A program made the translations under genes and the position numbers. A stretch of 64,000 nucleotides of DNA from Streptococcus panodentis. GTDB lineage: Bacteria; Bacillota; Bacilli; Lactobacillales; Streptococcaceae. Under the pieces are notes generated by a model. It had not been told where the DNA came from and ran no database searches. It saw only the letters and a list, made by a program, of their open reading frames with translations. Where the stretch lies: NCBI RefSeq assembly GCF_017884005.1, contig NZ_QFAY01000009.1, forward strand, positions 1 to 64,000, in the 5' to 3' direction. Each line of letters opens with the position of its first letter. The first letter of the stretch is position 1. This document shows, one piece after another, positions 55,944 through 64,000 of the stretch.

Positions 55944-55964
55944 CTTCTTTTCTTGCCTATTATC

Positions 55965-56015
55965 GAGAGTGGGACAGACTCTCACTACTAAAAGCAAACT
56001 AAAAGTCTATAAGAT
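55965..56015. repeat. dispersed repeat fragment
   Basis: GAGAGTGGGACAGACTC (55965-55981), exact reverse complement of 240-256, then CACTACTAAAAGCAAACTA. The block CTAAAAGCAAACTAGAAG recurs near 57665-57682. A likely promoter (TATAAT near 56051) for the helicase follows. Confidence 0.7.
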
Positions 56016-56082
56016 AAAAAGAGTACGAGCAGGATAGCCGTTTTTTTGGTATAATAGTGAGGACAATAGAATAGAGGATAAA

Positions 56083-57426
56083 ATGAAATTTACAGAATTT
56101 GAATTCAAAGATTATATTCAGGAGGCGCTGAGAGAGCTGAACTTCGTTCAGGCGACAGAAGTGCAGAAAAAGCTGATTCCGGTGGTCCTGTCCGGCCGTG
56201 ATTTGGTGGGCGAGTCCAAGACTGGCTCAGGTAAGACCCATACTTTCCTGCTGCCGATTTTTCAGCAGCTGGATCAAGAAGCTGACAGTGTGCAGGCTGT
56301 CATCACGGCTCCCAGCCGGGAGCTGGCAGCACAGATTTACCAGGCGGCCCGTCAGATAGCTGCCTGCTCAGATCAGGAGATTCGTGTCGCCAACTATGTC
56401 GGAGGGACAGACAAGGCCCGTCAGATTGGGAAGCTAAGCTCCAGCCAGCCTCATATCGTCATCGGAACGCCGGGCCGGATTTACGATTTGGTGGAGTCAG
56501 GCGATTTGGCGATTCACAAGGCCCATACTTTTGTCGTTGACGAAGCAGATATGACGCTGGATATGGGCTTTCTGGCAACGGTGGATAAGATTGCGGGCAG
56601 CCTGCCCAAAGATTTGCAGTTCTTGGTCTTTTCAGCCACTATTCCGCAGAAGCTGCAGCCTTTCCTTAAAAAATACCTGACCAATCCTGTCATGGAGCAG
56701 ATCAAGACCAAGACGGTCATTGCCGATACGATTGAAAACTGGCTGCTGTCTACCAAGGGGCAGGATAAAAATGCTCAGATTTATCAAATCAGCCAGCTGC
56801 TGCAGCCTTATCTGGCTATGATTTTTGTCAATACCAAGACCCGGGCGGATGAACTGCATGCCTATCTGACTGCTCAGGGCCTCAAGGCTGCCAAGCTCCA
56901 CGGCGATATTGCCCCGCGGGAGCGCAGGCGGTTGATGAATCAGATTAAGAATCTGGATTTTGAATACATCGTTGCGACCGATTTAGCTGCACGGGGGATT
57001 GACATTGAGGGCGTCAGCCATGTTATCAATGATGCAATTCCGCAGGATTTATCTTTCTTTGTCCATCGGGTCGGCCGAACCGGCCGCAACGGACTTGCCG
57101 GCACGGCCATCACTCTCTACCAGCCCAGCGACGACTCAGATATTCGCGAGCTGGAAAGGCTGGGCATCAAGTTCATTCCCAAAATGATAAAGAACGGTGA
57201 GTTTCAGGATACTTACGACCGTGACCGCCGGGCCAACCGGGAGAAAGGCAGAGAAAAGCTGGACACGGAAATGATTGGTCTGGTCAAAAAGAAAAAGAAA
57301 AAAATCAAACCTGGCTATAAGAAGAAAATCCAGTGGGCTGTCAATGAAAAACGCCGCAAGACCAAGCGGGCGGAGAATCGGGCCCGCGGCCGGGCTGAGC
57401 GCAAGGCCAAGCGCCAGACTTTCTAG
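56083..57426 (+). CDS. cshB: DEAD-box RNA helicase, CshB-like
   Basis: The 447-residue helicase has a Q motif (NFVQATEVQ), SKTGSGKT (motif I), PSRELA, GTPGR, VDEAD (motif II), SAT (motif III), ATDLAARGID and HRVGRTGR (motif VI). A strongly basic C-terminal tail follows for RNA binding. The CshB type acts in cold-shock RNA unwinding and ribosome assembly. The gene symbol is by resemblance. Confidence 0.88.
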   Translation: MKFTEFEFKDYIQEALRELNFVQATEVQKKLIPVVLSGRDLVGESKTGSGKTHTFLLPIFQQLDQEADSVQAVITAPSRELAAQIYQAARQIAACSDQEIRVANYVGGTDKARQIGKLSSSQPHIVIGTPGRIYDLVESGDLAIHKAHTFVVDEADMTLDMGFLATVDKIAGSLPKDLQFLVFSATIPQKLQPFLKKYLTNPVMEQIKTKTVIADTIENWLLSTKGQDKNAQIYQISQLLQPYLAMIFVNTKTRADELHAYLTAQGLKAAKLHGDIAPRERRRLMNQIKNLDFEYIVATDLAARGIDIEGVSHVINDAIPQDLSFFVHRVGRTGRNGLAGTAITLYQPSDDSDIRELERLGIKFIPKMIKNGEFQDTYDRDRRANREKGREKLDTEMIGLVKKKKKKIKPGYKKKIQWAVNEKRRKTKRAENRARGRAERKAKRQTF

Positions 57427-57488
57427 CCATAGGATTTTTCTATCGCGGACATAAGAAAATTATATTGGGCTTTGACGCCCGCTTATGA

Positions 57489-57517
57489 TAGACTAGTTGG
57501 TGCTAGTCTATTTTTTT
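57489..57517 (+). terminator. terminator after the helicase
   Basis: TAGACTAG (57489-57496)/CTAGTCTA (57503-57510), then T7. Confidence 0.88.
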
Positions 57518-57559
57518 ATGATGGGCTTAGTCTGTTTAGTTTGCTAAAGCAGAGAAGGC

Positions 57560-57700
57560 ACCCCCTCGCAATCGAAGACTTTTTCTATTTTATCGTCATT
57601 TAGTTTCTCTTTTATTAGGCCGTTAACTCGCCTTGCTTTAACAGTCTGGGGGAGTGTTTCGCCGCTAAAAGCAAACTAGAAGACTGTATCAAAAGAGTTT
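57560..57700. repeat. dispersed repeat, inverted relative to 250-300
   Basis: Inside a 352-base gap without genes. AACTCGCCTTGCTTTAACAG (about 57627-57646) with GGGGGAGTG behind it mirrors the reverse complement of 262-288. AAAGCAAACTAGAAG follows, as at 55990. Confidence 0.65.
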
Positions 57701-57778
57701 GGGTATGAGTGTAGCAAATACTTTGCTTTGATTCAGAATTGTGTTAAAATAGTCCATTATTGAGAAAGGGAAGTAACC

Positions 57779-58588
57779 ATGACACTTACAACATTTGCTC
57801 TGGCTGCCGACTGGTATGAGCAGTTTCTTAAGCTCATCCCGGACGGTAAATTATTTAGCCTAAGGGCTGTTTTTGATGCCATTCCCGGCATTCTGCAAAA
57901 TCTCCCTGTTACCCTCTTATTAACGCTGGGCGGGGCTTTCTTCGGTATCATTTTGGCTATGATTTTTGCCATTGTCAAGATTAATCGGATTAAAATCCTC
58001 TATCCCATCCAGGCCTTTTTTGTCAGTTTTTTGCGGGGGACACCGCTTTTGGTTCAGCTCATGCTGACTTATTTTGGGATTCCCCTGCTGCTGAAGGCGA
58101 TTAATCAGCAGTATGGCACTTCCTTTAATATCAATGAAATTCCGGCTTCCATCTTTGCCATTGTGGCCTTTGCCTTTAATGAGGCGGCCTACGCCAGCGA
58201 GACCATTCGGGCGGCCATTCTTTCAGTAGATCCGGGGGAAATCGAGGCAGCTCGCAGTCTGGGCATGACCAACCGGCAGGTCTATCTGCGGGTCATCATT
58301 CCCAATGCAGCAGTGGTGGCGACACCCAGCCTGATCAACTCCCTGATTGGTCTGACTAAGGGGACTTCTCTGGCTTTCAGTGCCGGTGTCGTAGAAGTTT
58401 TTGCCAAGGCGCAGGCTATAGCAGGTTCTGACTACCGCTACTTTGAGCGCTTCATTTCAGTGTCGCTGATTTACTGGGCGGTCAATATCATCATTGAGCA
58501 AATCGGCCGGGTGATTGAGAAAGCTATGGACATCAAGGATCCGGATAAGATTGAGGCTTTCCGTCAGGCAGAAGAGGAGGGAATCTGA
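57779..58588 (+). CDS. polar amino-acid ABC transporter permease
   Basis: The 269-residue HisM/GlnP-type permease has five or six membrane segments and the EAA loop EIEAARSLGMTNRQVYLRVIIP, where the ATPase docks. It overlaps the ATPase gene by one base. No substrate-binding protein is encoded beside it, so one must be supplied from elsewhere. Cystine or glutamine are the usual substrates of the closest families. Specificity cannot be fixed here. Confidence 0.88.
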   Translation: MTLTTFALAADWYEQFLKLIPDGKLFSLRAVFDAIPGILQNLPVTLLLTLGGAFFGIILAMIFAIVKINRIKILYPIQAFFVSFLRGTPLLVQLMLTYFGIPLLLKAINQQYGTSFNINEIPASIFAIVAFAFNEAAYASETIRAAILSVDPGEIEAARSLGMTNRQVYLRVIIPNAAVVATPSLINSLIGLTKGTSLAFSAGVVEVFAKAQAIAGSDYRYFERFISVSLIYWAVNIIIEQIGRVIEKAMDIKDPDKIEAFRQAEEEGI

Positions 58589-59331
58589 TGATTAAAATTT
58601 CTCATTTAAGTAAATCTTTTTCCGGTCAGAAGGTTTTGGACGACCTCAGTCTGGAAATTAAAAAAGGAGAAGTTGTCGCCCTGATTGGATCATCAGGGGC
58701 CGGGAAATCAACTTTTCTCCGCAGTCTCAATTACTTAGAGCAGCCCGACAGCGGCACGATTGAAATTGATGATTTCAGGGTGGACTTTGCAAGCATCAGC
58801 AAGGAAGAAATCTTGACCCTGCGCCGCAAGCTGGCCATGGTCTTCCAGCAGTTCAATCTCTTTTCCCGCCGCACAGCTCTGGACAATGTCAGGGAAGGTT
58901 TGCTGGTTGTCAAAAAACTGTCTAAAGAGAAAGCGACTGAGATAGCCAAAGAAGATCTGGCTAAGGTTGGTCTGTCCGACCGGGAAAACCACTATCCAAG
59001 ACACCTGTCCGGTGGTCAGAAACAGCGGGTGGCTCTGGCTCGGGCTCTGGCCATGAATCCGGACGTTCTCCTCTTGGACGAGCCGACTTCGGCTTTGGAT
59101 CCTGAATTGGTCGGGGAAGTGCAAAAATCAATCGCTGATGCAGCCAAGGACGGCCAAACCATGATTTTGGTCAGCCATGATATATCTTTTGTCACTCAGG
59201 TGGCTGACAAAGTTCTCTTTTTGGATCAGGGGCATATTATTGAGACCGGCACACCGGATGAGCTTATCCATCACCCCAAGGAAGAAAGAACCAAAGAATT
59301 CTTTGCTAGTTACAAACGGACTTATATTTGA
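58588..59331 (+). CDS. polar amino-acid ABC transporter ATP-binding protein
   Basis: The 247-residue ATPase has Walker A GSSGAGKST, signature LSGGQKQRV, Walker B VLLLDEPTSALD and switch His in LVSHD. Partner of the preceding permease. Confidence 0.92.
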   Translation: MIKISHLSKSFSGQKVLDDLSLEIKKGEVVALIGSSGAGKSTFLRSLNYLEQPDSGTIEIDDFRVDFASISKEEILTLRRKLAMVFQQFNLFSRRTALDNVREGLLVVKKLSKEKATEIAKEDLAKVGLSDRENHYPRHLSGGQKQRVALARALAMNPDVLLLDEPTSALDPELVGEVQKSIADAAKDGQTMILVSHDISFVTQVADKVLFLDQGHIIETGTPDELIHHPKEERTKEFFASYKRTYI

Positions 59332-59557
59332 TATAATAGAAAAAGTGAAGGCTCAGTTGGCTAGACCAGCTGAGTTTGTTTTAGGGCTGCTTTTCATTGT
59401 TTGGGGCCTTTTGAAAGTCAGACTCTTCGAAAATCTCTTCAAACCGCGTCAGCTCCTGCCCAGAAATGGAGAAGCAGGGAATGTTCGGGGAAGCTTTTTA
59501 GTCTGAACTCAGAAACGAGATGGTGAGGCAGGAAGGCTGCCGATGTGAGTGGGACAG

Positions 59558-59746
59558 ACTCCCATGATGGCTGTGTCCTCACCCACAGAGGGATGAATCT
59601 TTTGGAAGATACCGTATAAGACTCCCATGATGGCTGAGTCCTCACCCACAGAGGGATGAATCTTTTGGAAGATACCGTATAAGACTCCCATGATGGCTGA
59701 GTCCTCACCCGCAGAGGGCTGTGCCTTTTGGAAGATACTCTATAAA
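59558..59746. repeat. three tandem 63-base repeats
   Basis: Units begin at 59558, 59621 and 59684, each ACTCCCATGATGGCTG(T/A)GTCCTCACC... to ...GAAGATAC. Units 1 and 2 are nearly identical and unit 3 has drifted. Each holds small inverted repeats (CTGTG/CACAG, ATCTT/AAGAT). A single unit lies at 31861-31916. Because 63 is a multiple of three, spurious repetitive frames open on the minus strand. The gap 59332-59827 has no supported gene. Confidence 0.85.
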
Positions 59747-59827
59747 CGCCTGCCATTACTTGGGAAAAGGTGCCAATTGAAAATAGAATGAGCATGAGTC
59801 AATAAAAACCAAGCTTGAGGAATTACC

Positions 59828-60052
59828 ATGTTAGATCAAATTTTTGCACTTTATATCGAGAGTCTGCTCTATACCGCCATCGGTGTGGGGATTATTGCCG
59901 GCCTGTGGATTGGCCTGCGCATGATCCGCCGCAAGGACAAGACGGCCAAGGAGCGGCAGAGCCATCTCTATGATGTACTCTTGATTGCCATTATGACCAT
60001 TCCCGTCCTGTCTTTTGCGACTCTAGGGCTGGTTATTGTTCTTAAAGCTTAA
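59828..60052 (+). CDS. DUF4059-family small membrane protein
   Basis: The 74-residue protein has two membrane segments (about 15-33 and 50-72) separated by a basic loop (MIRRKDKTAKERQSHLYD). It matches the small protein usually encoded just before trxB in streptococci. TTGAGGAATTACC precedes the ATG. Function unknown. Confidence 0.87.
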   Translation: MLDQIFALYIESLLYTAIGVGIIAGLWIGLRMIRRKDKTAKERQSHLYDVLLIAIMTIPVLSFATLGLVIVLKA

Positions 60053-60118
60053 TTGCTTGTCAAGGAAAAGAAAGTCTGTTAGAATAATCGTAGTTACAGC
60101 AAAAAGAAAGGGAAGTTT

Positions 60119-61036
60119 ATGTACGATACAGTCATTATTGGAGCGGGCCCTGCTGGGATGACCGCTGCACTCTATGCAGCCAGAAGCAATCTCAAGGTGG
60201 CCCTGCTGGAGCGCGGTATTTACGGCGGTCAGATGAACAATACAGCAGATATTGAAAACTATCCAGGCTATGCCAACATCAGCGGTCCAGAGCTGGCCGA
60301 AAAAATGTTTGAACCCTTGGAAAATCTGGGCGTAGAACATTTGTTTGGCCTAGTAGAAAAGATTGAGGATCACGGTGATTTTAAGGAAATCATCACGGAA
60401 GATGACCGTTTTGAAAGCAAAACCGTCGTCATCGCGTCCGGAGCCAACCACCGTCAGTTAGGGGTCCCTGGCGAAGCAGAGTACAACAGCCGCGGCGTCT
60501 CCTACTGCGCAGTCTGTGACGGTGCTTTCTTTCGCGATGAAGATCTGCTGGTCGTCGGAGGCGGCGATTCTGCGGTGGAGGAAGCCATCTTCCTGACCCG
60601 CTTTGCCAAATCAGTGACGATTGTCCACCGCCGAGACGAACTGCGGGCCCAAAAAGTCCTGCAGGACCGTGCTTTTGCCAATGAAAAAATCCAGTTTGTC
60701 TGGGATTCAGTGGTTGAGGAGATCCATGGCGATGACCGCAAGGTGACGGGTGTGACTTTTAAGAATGTTAAGACAGGCCAAGAAAGCAAGGCTGCTTTCG
60801 GTGGCATCTTTATCTATGTCGGTTTAGACCCAGTCAGTGCTTTTGCAGCAGATTTGGGGATTCTTGATCAGGCCGGCTGGATTGTGACAGATGACCATAT
60901 GAAGACGGCAGTGGATGGGATTTATGCTGTCGGCGATGTCCGTCAGAAAGATCTGCGCCAGATTACTACAGCTGTCGGTGACGGAGCAGTAGCTGGGCAG
61001 GAAGTTTATAAATACATTACGGAGCACGCTTCATAA
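60119..61036 (+). CDS. trxB: thioredoxin reductase
   Basis: The 305-residue flavoprotein reduces thioredoxin with NADPH. It has FAD site GAGPAGMTAALYAAR, redox-active CAVC (YCAVCDGAFF), NADP site GGGDSAVEEA and C-terminal AVGDVRQ. AAAGGGAAG precedes the ATG. Confidence 0.96.
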   Translation: MYDTVIIGAGPAGMTAALYAARSNLKVALLERGIYGGQMNNTADIENYPGYANISGPELAEKMFEPLENLGVEHLFGLVEKIEDHGDFKEIITEDDRFESKTVVIASGANHRQLGVPGEAEYNSRGVSYCAVCDGAFFRDEDLLVVGGGDSAVEEAIFLTRFAKSVTIVHRRDELRAQKVLQDRAFANEKIQFVWDSVVEEIHGDDRKVTGVTFKNVKTGQESKAAFGGIFIYVGLDPVSAFAADLGILDQAGWIVTDDHMKTAVDGIYAVGDVRQKDLRQITTAVGDGAVAGQEVYKYITEHAS

Positions 61037-61218
61037 GACAGGATTTGAAGCAATCATGATAGACTGAAAAACGAGAGCAGACTGACTGTTTGAGGCAAAC
61101 GGCTGGCCTGTTCTTTTTGCTTTTTCAAACTGTCTGCATTCGTTGGATTACAGGATTTCTCTTGGCTTTCTGAATTTGTGATATAATAAAAGGTATCTAG
61201 CAATAAAGGAGCAAGAAG

Positions 61219-62679
61219 ATGTACCCAGATGACAGTTTGACCCTGCACACCGATTTGTACCAAATCAATATGATGCAGGTCTATTTCAAGGAAAATATTC
61301 ATGACAAGCATGCGGTATTTGAGGTTTATTTCCGCAAAAATCCTTTCAATAATGGCTATGCTGTTTTTGCAGGTCTGGAAAGAATCATCTCCTACCTCAG
61401 CAGCTTAAGATTTAGCCAGAGCGACTTGGATTATCTGCAGTCGCTGGGCTATGAGGGGGCCTTTCTGGATTACCTGCGCAATCTGAAAATGACCTTGACC
61501 GTCCGTTCGGCTCAGGAGGGGGATTTGGTCTTTGCCAATGAGCCTATCGTGCAGGTAGAGGGGCCGCTGGCTCAGTGTCAGCTGGTAGAAACGGCCCTGC
61601 TGAATATTGTCAATTTCCAGACGCTGATTGCCACCAAGGCCGCCCGCATCCGCTCGGTCATTGAAGATGAGCCGCTCATGGAATTTGGTACTCGCAGAGC
61701 TCAGGAGATGGATGCGGCTATCTGGGGGACGCGGGCCGCTGTTATTGGCGGTGCCAATGGCACCAGCAATGTCCGGGCCGGAAAACTTTTTGACATCCCG
61801 GTTTTGGGAACTCATGCCCACTCACTGGTGCAGGTCTACGGCAATGATTATGAAGCCTTCAAGGCCTATGCGGCAACTCACCATGACTGTGTCTTTCTGG
61901 TGGATACCTACGATACTCTGCGTCTGGGGGTGCCGGCAGCCATTCGAGTGGCCCGTGAGCTGGGAGACAAGATTAAGTTTTTGGGTGTGCGCATTGATTC
62001 TGGGGATTTGGCTTATATTTCTAAAAAAGTCCGCCAGCAGTTAGACGAGGCTGGCTTTCCTGATGCTAAGATCTATGCTTCCAACGATCTGGACGAAAAT
62101 ACCATTCTTAATCTCAAGATGCAGAAGGCCAAGATTGACGTCTGGGGTGTGGGAACCAAACTGATTACCGCCTATGACCAGCCGGCTCTAGGAGCCGTCT
62201 ATAAGATTGTTGCCATTGAGGATGAGACAGGGCAGCTTCGCAATACCATTAAGCTGTCCAACAATGTTGAAAAAGTCTCTACGCCGGGCAAAAAGCAAGT
62301 CTGGCGCATTACCAGCCGGGAAAAAGGCAAGTCAGAGGGCGACTACATCACCTATGACGGTGTCGATGTCACTGAGCTGGACCAGCTGGAAATGTTCCAT
62401 CCGACCTACACCTATATCAATAAAACAGTCAAGGATTTTGCTGCGGTGCCGCTCTTGGTGGATATTTTCGACCAGGGCCGTCTGGTTTATCAATCGCCGA
62501 GTCTGGCTGACATTCAGGACTATGCCCGCAAGGAATTTGACAAGCTTTGGGATGAGTACAAGCGGGTCCTCAACCCGCAGGATTATCCAGTCGATTTAGC
62601 GCAGGACATCTGGCAGGATAAGATGGATTTGATTGACAAGATGCGCAAAAAAGCCTATCAGACAGGAGCAGCCAAATGA
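61219..62679 (+). CDS. pncB: nicotinate phosphoribosyltransferase
   Basis: The 486-residue enzyme couples nicotinate to PRPP using ATP to give nicotinate mononucleotide. [10 protein letters not shown] at the start, [14 protein letters not shown] and GVRIDSGDL are family hallmarks. TATAAT near 61182 is the likely -10. The stop overlaps nadE by four bases (ATGA). It continues the pathway begun by pncA (1258). Confidence 0.96.
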   Translation: MYPDDSLTLHTDLYQINMMQVYFKENIHDKHAVFEVYFRKNPFNNGYAVFAGLERIISYLSSLRFSQSDLDYLQSLGYEGAFLDYLRNLKMTLTVRSAQEGDLVFANEPIVQVEGPLAQCQLVETALLNIVNFQTLIATKAARIRSVIEDEPLMEFGTRRAQEMDAAIWGTRAAVIGGANGTSNVRAGKLFDIPVLGTHAHSLVQVYGNDYEAFKAYAATHHDCVFLVDTYDTLRLGVPAAIRVARELGDKIKFLGVRIDSGDLAYISKKVRQQLDEAGFPDAKIYASNDLDENTILNLKMQKAKIDVWGVGTKLITAYDQPALGAVYKIVAIEDETGQLRNTIKLSNNVEKVSTPGKKQVWRITSREKGKSEGDYITYDGVDVTELDQLEMFHPTYTYINKTVKDFAAVPLLVDIFDQGRLVYQSPSLADIQDYARKEFDKLWDEYKRVLNPQDYPVDLAQDIWQDKMDLIDKMRKKAYQTGAAK

Positions 62680-63500
62680 CTTTACAGGAAATGATTATCA
62701 GCGAGCTGGGCGTCAAGCCCCTCATCAATCCCCAAGAAGAAATCCGCAAATCAGTGGACTTTCTCAAAGCTTATCTGAAAAAGCATCCCTTTTTAAAAAC
62801 CTATGTATTGGGCATTTCCGGCGGTCAGGACTCGACTCTGGCCGGCCGTCTGGCTCAGCTGGCAGTGGAGGAAATGCGGGCAGAAACAGGCGATGACAGC
62901 TATCAGTTTATCGCTGTGCGTCTGCCTTACGGCGTTCAGGCTGACGAGGCCGATGCTCAGAAGGCTCTGGCCTTTATCCAGCCGGATCAAAGCCTAGTGG
63001 TTAATATTAAAGAGTCAGCCGATGCGATGGCGGCAGCTGTGGCGGCAGCGGGGGCTAAGGTTTCCGACTTTAACAAGGGCAATATCAAGGCCAGAAGCCG
63101 CATGATTGCCCAGTATGCTCTGGCCGGCTCTTGCAGCGGTGCTGTTATCGGGACCGACCATGCGGCAGAGAATGTCACCGGCTTCTTTACCAAATTTGGC
63201 GACGGCGGTGCCGATATCCTGCCTCTCTACCGCCTTAATAAACGGCAGGGCAGACAGCTTCTGGCTGCCTTGGGGGCTGATCCAGCTCTCTATGAAAAAG
63301 TGCCGACTGCTGACTTGGAAGAAGAAAAGCCGGGGATTGCGGACGAAGCGGCTCTGGGAGTGACCTACAATGAGATTGATGATTACCTAGAAGGCAAAAA
63401 GATTTCAGAAACAGCCCAAGCCACCATCGAATCTTGGTGGCACAAAGGCCAGCACAAACGCCATCTGCCCATTACGATTTTTGACGACTTTTGGGAGTAA
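62676..63500 (+). CDS. nadE: ammonia-dependent NAD synthetase
   Basis: The 274-residue PP-loop ATPase has SGGQDST (P-loop) and [20 protein letters not shown]. It amidates deamido-NAD to NAD with ammonia. It has no glutaminase domain, so it depends on free ammonia. Coupled to pncB by overlap. Confidence 0.97.
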   Translation: MTLQEMIISELGVKPLINPQEEIRKSVDFLKAYLKKHPFLKTYVLGISGGQDSTLAGRLAQLAVEEMRAETGDDSYQFIAVRLPYGVQADEADAQKALAFIQPDQSLVVNIKESADAMAAAVAAAGAKVSDFNKGNIKARSRMIAQYALAGSCSGAVIGTDHAAENVTGFFTKFGDGGADILPLYRLNKRQGRQLLAALGADPALYEKVPTADLEEEKPGIADEAALGVTYNEIDDYLEGKKISETAQATIESWWHKGQHKRHLPITIFDDFWE

Positions 63501-63509
63501 AAAGGTCCG

Positions 63510-63656
63510 GTGGATCTTTTTAGCCTGAGCCAAGAAACGGCCAAGGCGGGTATGTGTTATGAAGGGACCTTTCGTCAGGCGGTCTATCATAAAGGAGAAA
63601 TCAAAGATTTTTCTGTCTATGGCATTCTTCAGTCAGATTTACAAAGAAAAAGTTAG
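63510..63656 (+). pseudogene. C-terminal remnant of a GNAT acetyltransferase
   Basis: A 48-codon stretch ending at TAG 63656 contains AGMCYEGTFRQAVYHKGEI and KDFSVYGILQSDL. This is the C-terminal end of RimJ/RimL-type N-acetyltransferases. The acetyl-CoA-binding part is absent and there is no start signal. Confidence 0.75.
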
Positions 63657-63673
63657 GGCTCCCTAACTTTTTT
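63652..63673 (+). terminator. terminator
   Basis: GTTAGG (63652-63657)/CCTAAC (63662-63667) and T-run. It overlaps the stop of the acetyltransferase remnant. Confidence 0.8.
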
Positions 63674-63675
63674 GC

Positions 63676-63703
63676 TTGCGCTGGCTGTTAAAAGTTTTAT
63701 AAT
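63676..63703 (+). promoter_or_regulatory. pepC promoter
   Basis: TTGCGC (63676-63681), 16 bases, TATAAT (63698-63703). Confidence 0.6.
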
Positions 63704-63730
63704 AGATTTAGTATATGAAGGAGGTTTTAT

Positions 63731-64000
63731 ATGAATCCATTAGATCAATCGTTTACAGATAAATTATATGCTGCTTATGAAGCCAATCCAAAGTTTGCGG
63801 CCATGGAAAATGCTATCAGCCACCATGGCTTGCTGACTTCATTGGAGAAGCGGACTGCAGCAGTCAAAAACACACCGGTCTTTTCCTTGGATTTGACCAA
63901 GGATAAGGTCAGCAACCAAAAGGCTTCCGGCCGCTGCTGGATGTTTGCGGCCCTCAATACTTTCCGCCACAAGATGCTGGCTGATTTCCAGCTGGAAGAG
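63731..64000 (+). CDS. pepC: aminopeptidase C (bleomycin hydrolase family), 5' part
   Basis: The first 90 residues are present and the frame runs off the window. MNPLDQSFTDKLYAAYEANP and NQKASGRCWMFAALNTFRH with catalytic C69 identify the C1B cysteine aminopeptidase PepC, a cytoplasmic hexamer that trims peptides from the N terminus. GAAGGAGG precedes the ATG. Confidence 0.93.
   Translation, partial: MNPLDQSFTDKLYAAYEANPKFAAMENAISHHGLLTSLEKRTAAVKNTPVFSLDLTKDKVSNQKASGRCWMFAALNTFRHKMLADFQLEE

Noticed and set aside
59439-59795. Repetitive minus-strand frame with 21-residue periodicity that looked like a repeat protein
   Set aside because: It is a by-product of the 63-base tandem repeat being a multiple of three. 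No start signal, and related single units elsewhere are not coding.
1-64000. CRISPR arrays, rRNA and tRNA genes
   Set aside because: No regularly spaced repeats with unique spacers, no tRNA-like CCA-ended cloverleaf and no rRNA sequence was recognised. The only tandem repeats are the 63-base and 179-base elements.

Overview
The window is chromosomal DNA from a Streptococcus, most like the sanguinis/gordonii/cristatus part of the viridans group. The evidence is the pneumococcus-like gene content and order (codY-pncA, gatCAB, yqeG-yqeH-yhbY-nadD-yqeK-rsfS, rimP-nusA-ylxR-ylxQ-infB-rbfA, rsmH-ftsL-pbp2X-mraY, hit-ecsAB, ccrZ-trmB, trxB, pncB-nadE, pepC) and proteins that match streptococcal families along their whole length. 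The species cannot be fixed by eye. Almost all genes are on the + strand.

Layout. 1-7222: codY behind a CodY-box promoter, pncA, then a T-box leader, a second-type aspartyl-tRNA synthetase (aspS2) and gatCAB, which together form a transamidation operon. 7223-11308: AT-rich accessory island with a decayed lipoprotein, a truncated lipase, an intact lipoprotein, a full lipase with a helical C-terminal region and two small helical proteins. It resembles the TslA type VII secreted lipase locus of Staphylococcus aureus. 11388-13574: small membrane protein, butanediol-type dehydrogenase, VTT membrane protein. 13670-19802: yqeG to tmcAL housekeeping cluster. 19970-22857: lipoprotein, yebC between inverted hairpins, hit. 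22887-26176: ecsAB, ccrZ, trmB. 26373-32500: rimP-nusA-infB-rbfA translation/transcription operon interrupted by an intergenic repeat. 32572-35145: nagA, small membrane protein, aldo/keto reductase. 35146-36029: gene graveyard including an Rpn-family remnant. 36030-40289: TelA-like protein, membrane protein, solute-binding/vWA lipoprotein and a TIM-barrel protein, an uncharacterised membrane module. 40509-45154: large subtilisin-like envelope protease behind a near-perfect CodY box and without an LPXTG anchor. 45230-49894: glycine T-box, a GTG-initiated HExxH metallopeptidase, two tandem structured repeats, glyQS and a DUF896 gene. 49978-51103: small regulator/membrane operon on the minus strand. 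51336-55880: cell-wall/division cluster. 56083-64000: DEAD helicase, amino-acid ABC transporter, trxB, pncB-nadE and the start of pepC.

Themes. A full nicotinamide-to-NAD salvage route is spread over the window (pncA, pncB, nadD, nadE). Amino-acid sensing recurs: CodY with two candidate boxes (its own promoter and the protease promoter) and two T-boxes (Asn/Glu for aspS2-gatCAB, Gly for the metallopeptidase-glyQS unit). A family of non-coding dispersed repeats with a GTGGGACAGACTC core sits in many intergenic gaps. The most novel-looking items are the TslA-like locus and its internal duplication, the TelA/vWA-lipoprotein module, and the tandem hairpin repeats with compensatory changes in front of glyQ.
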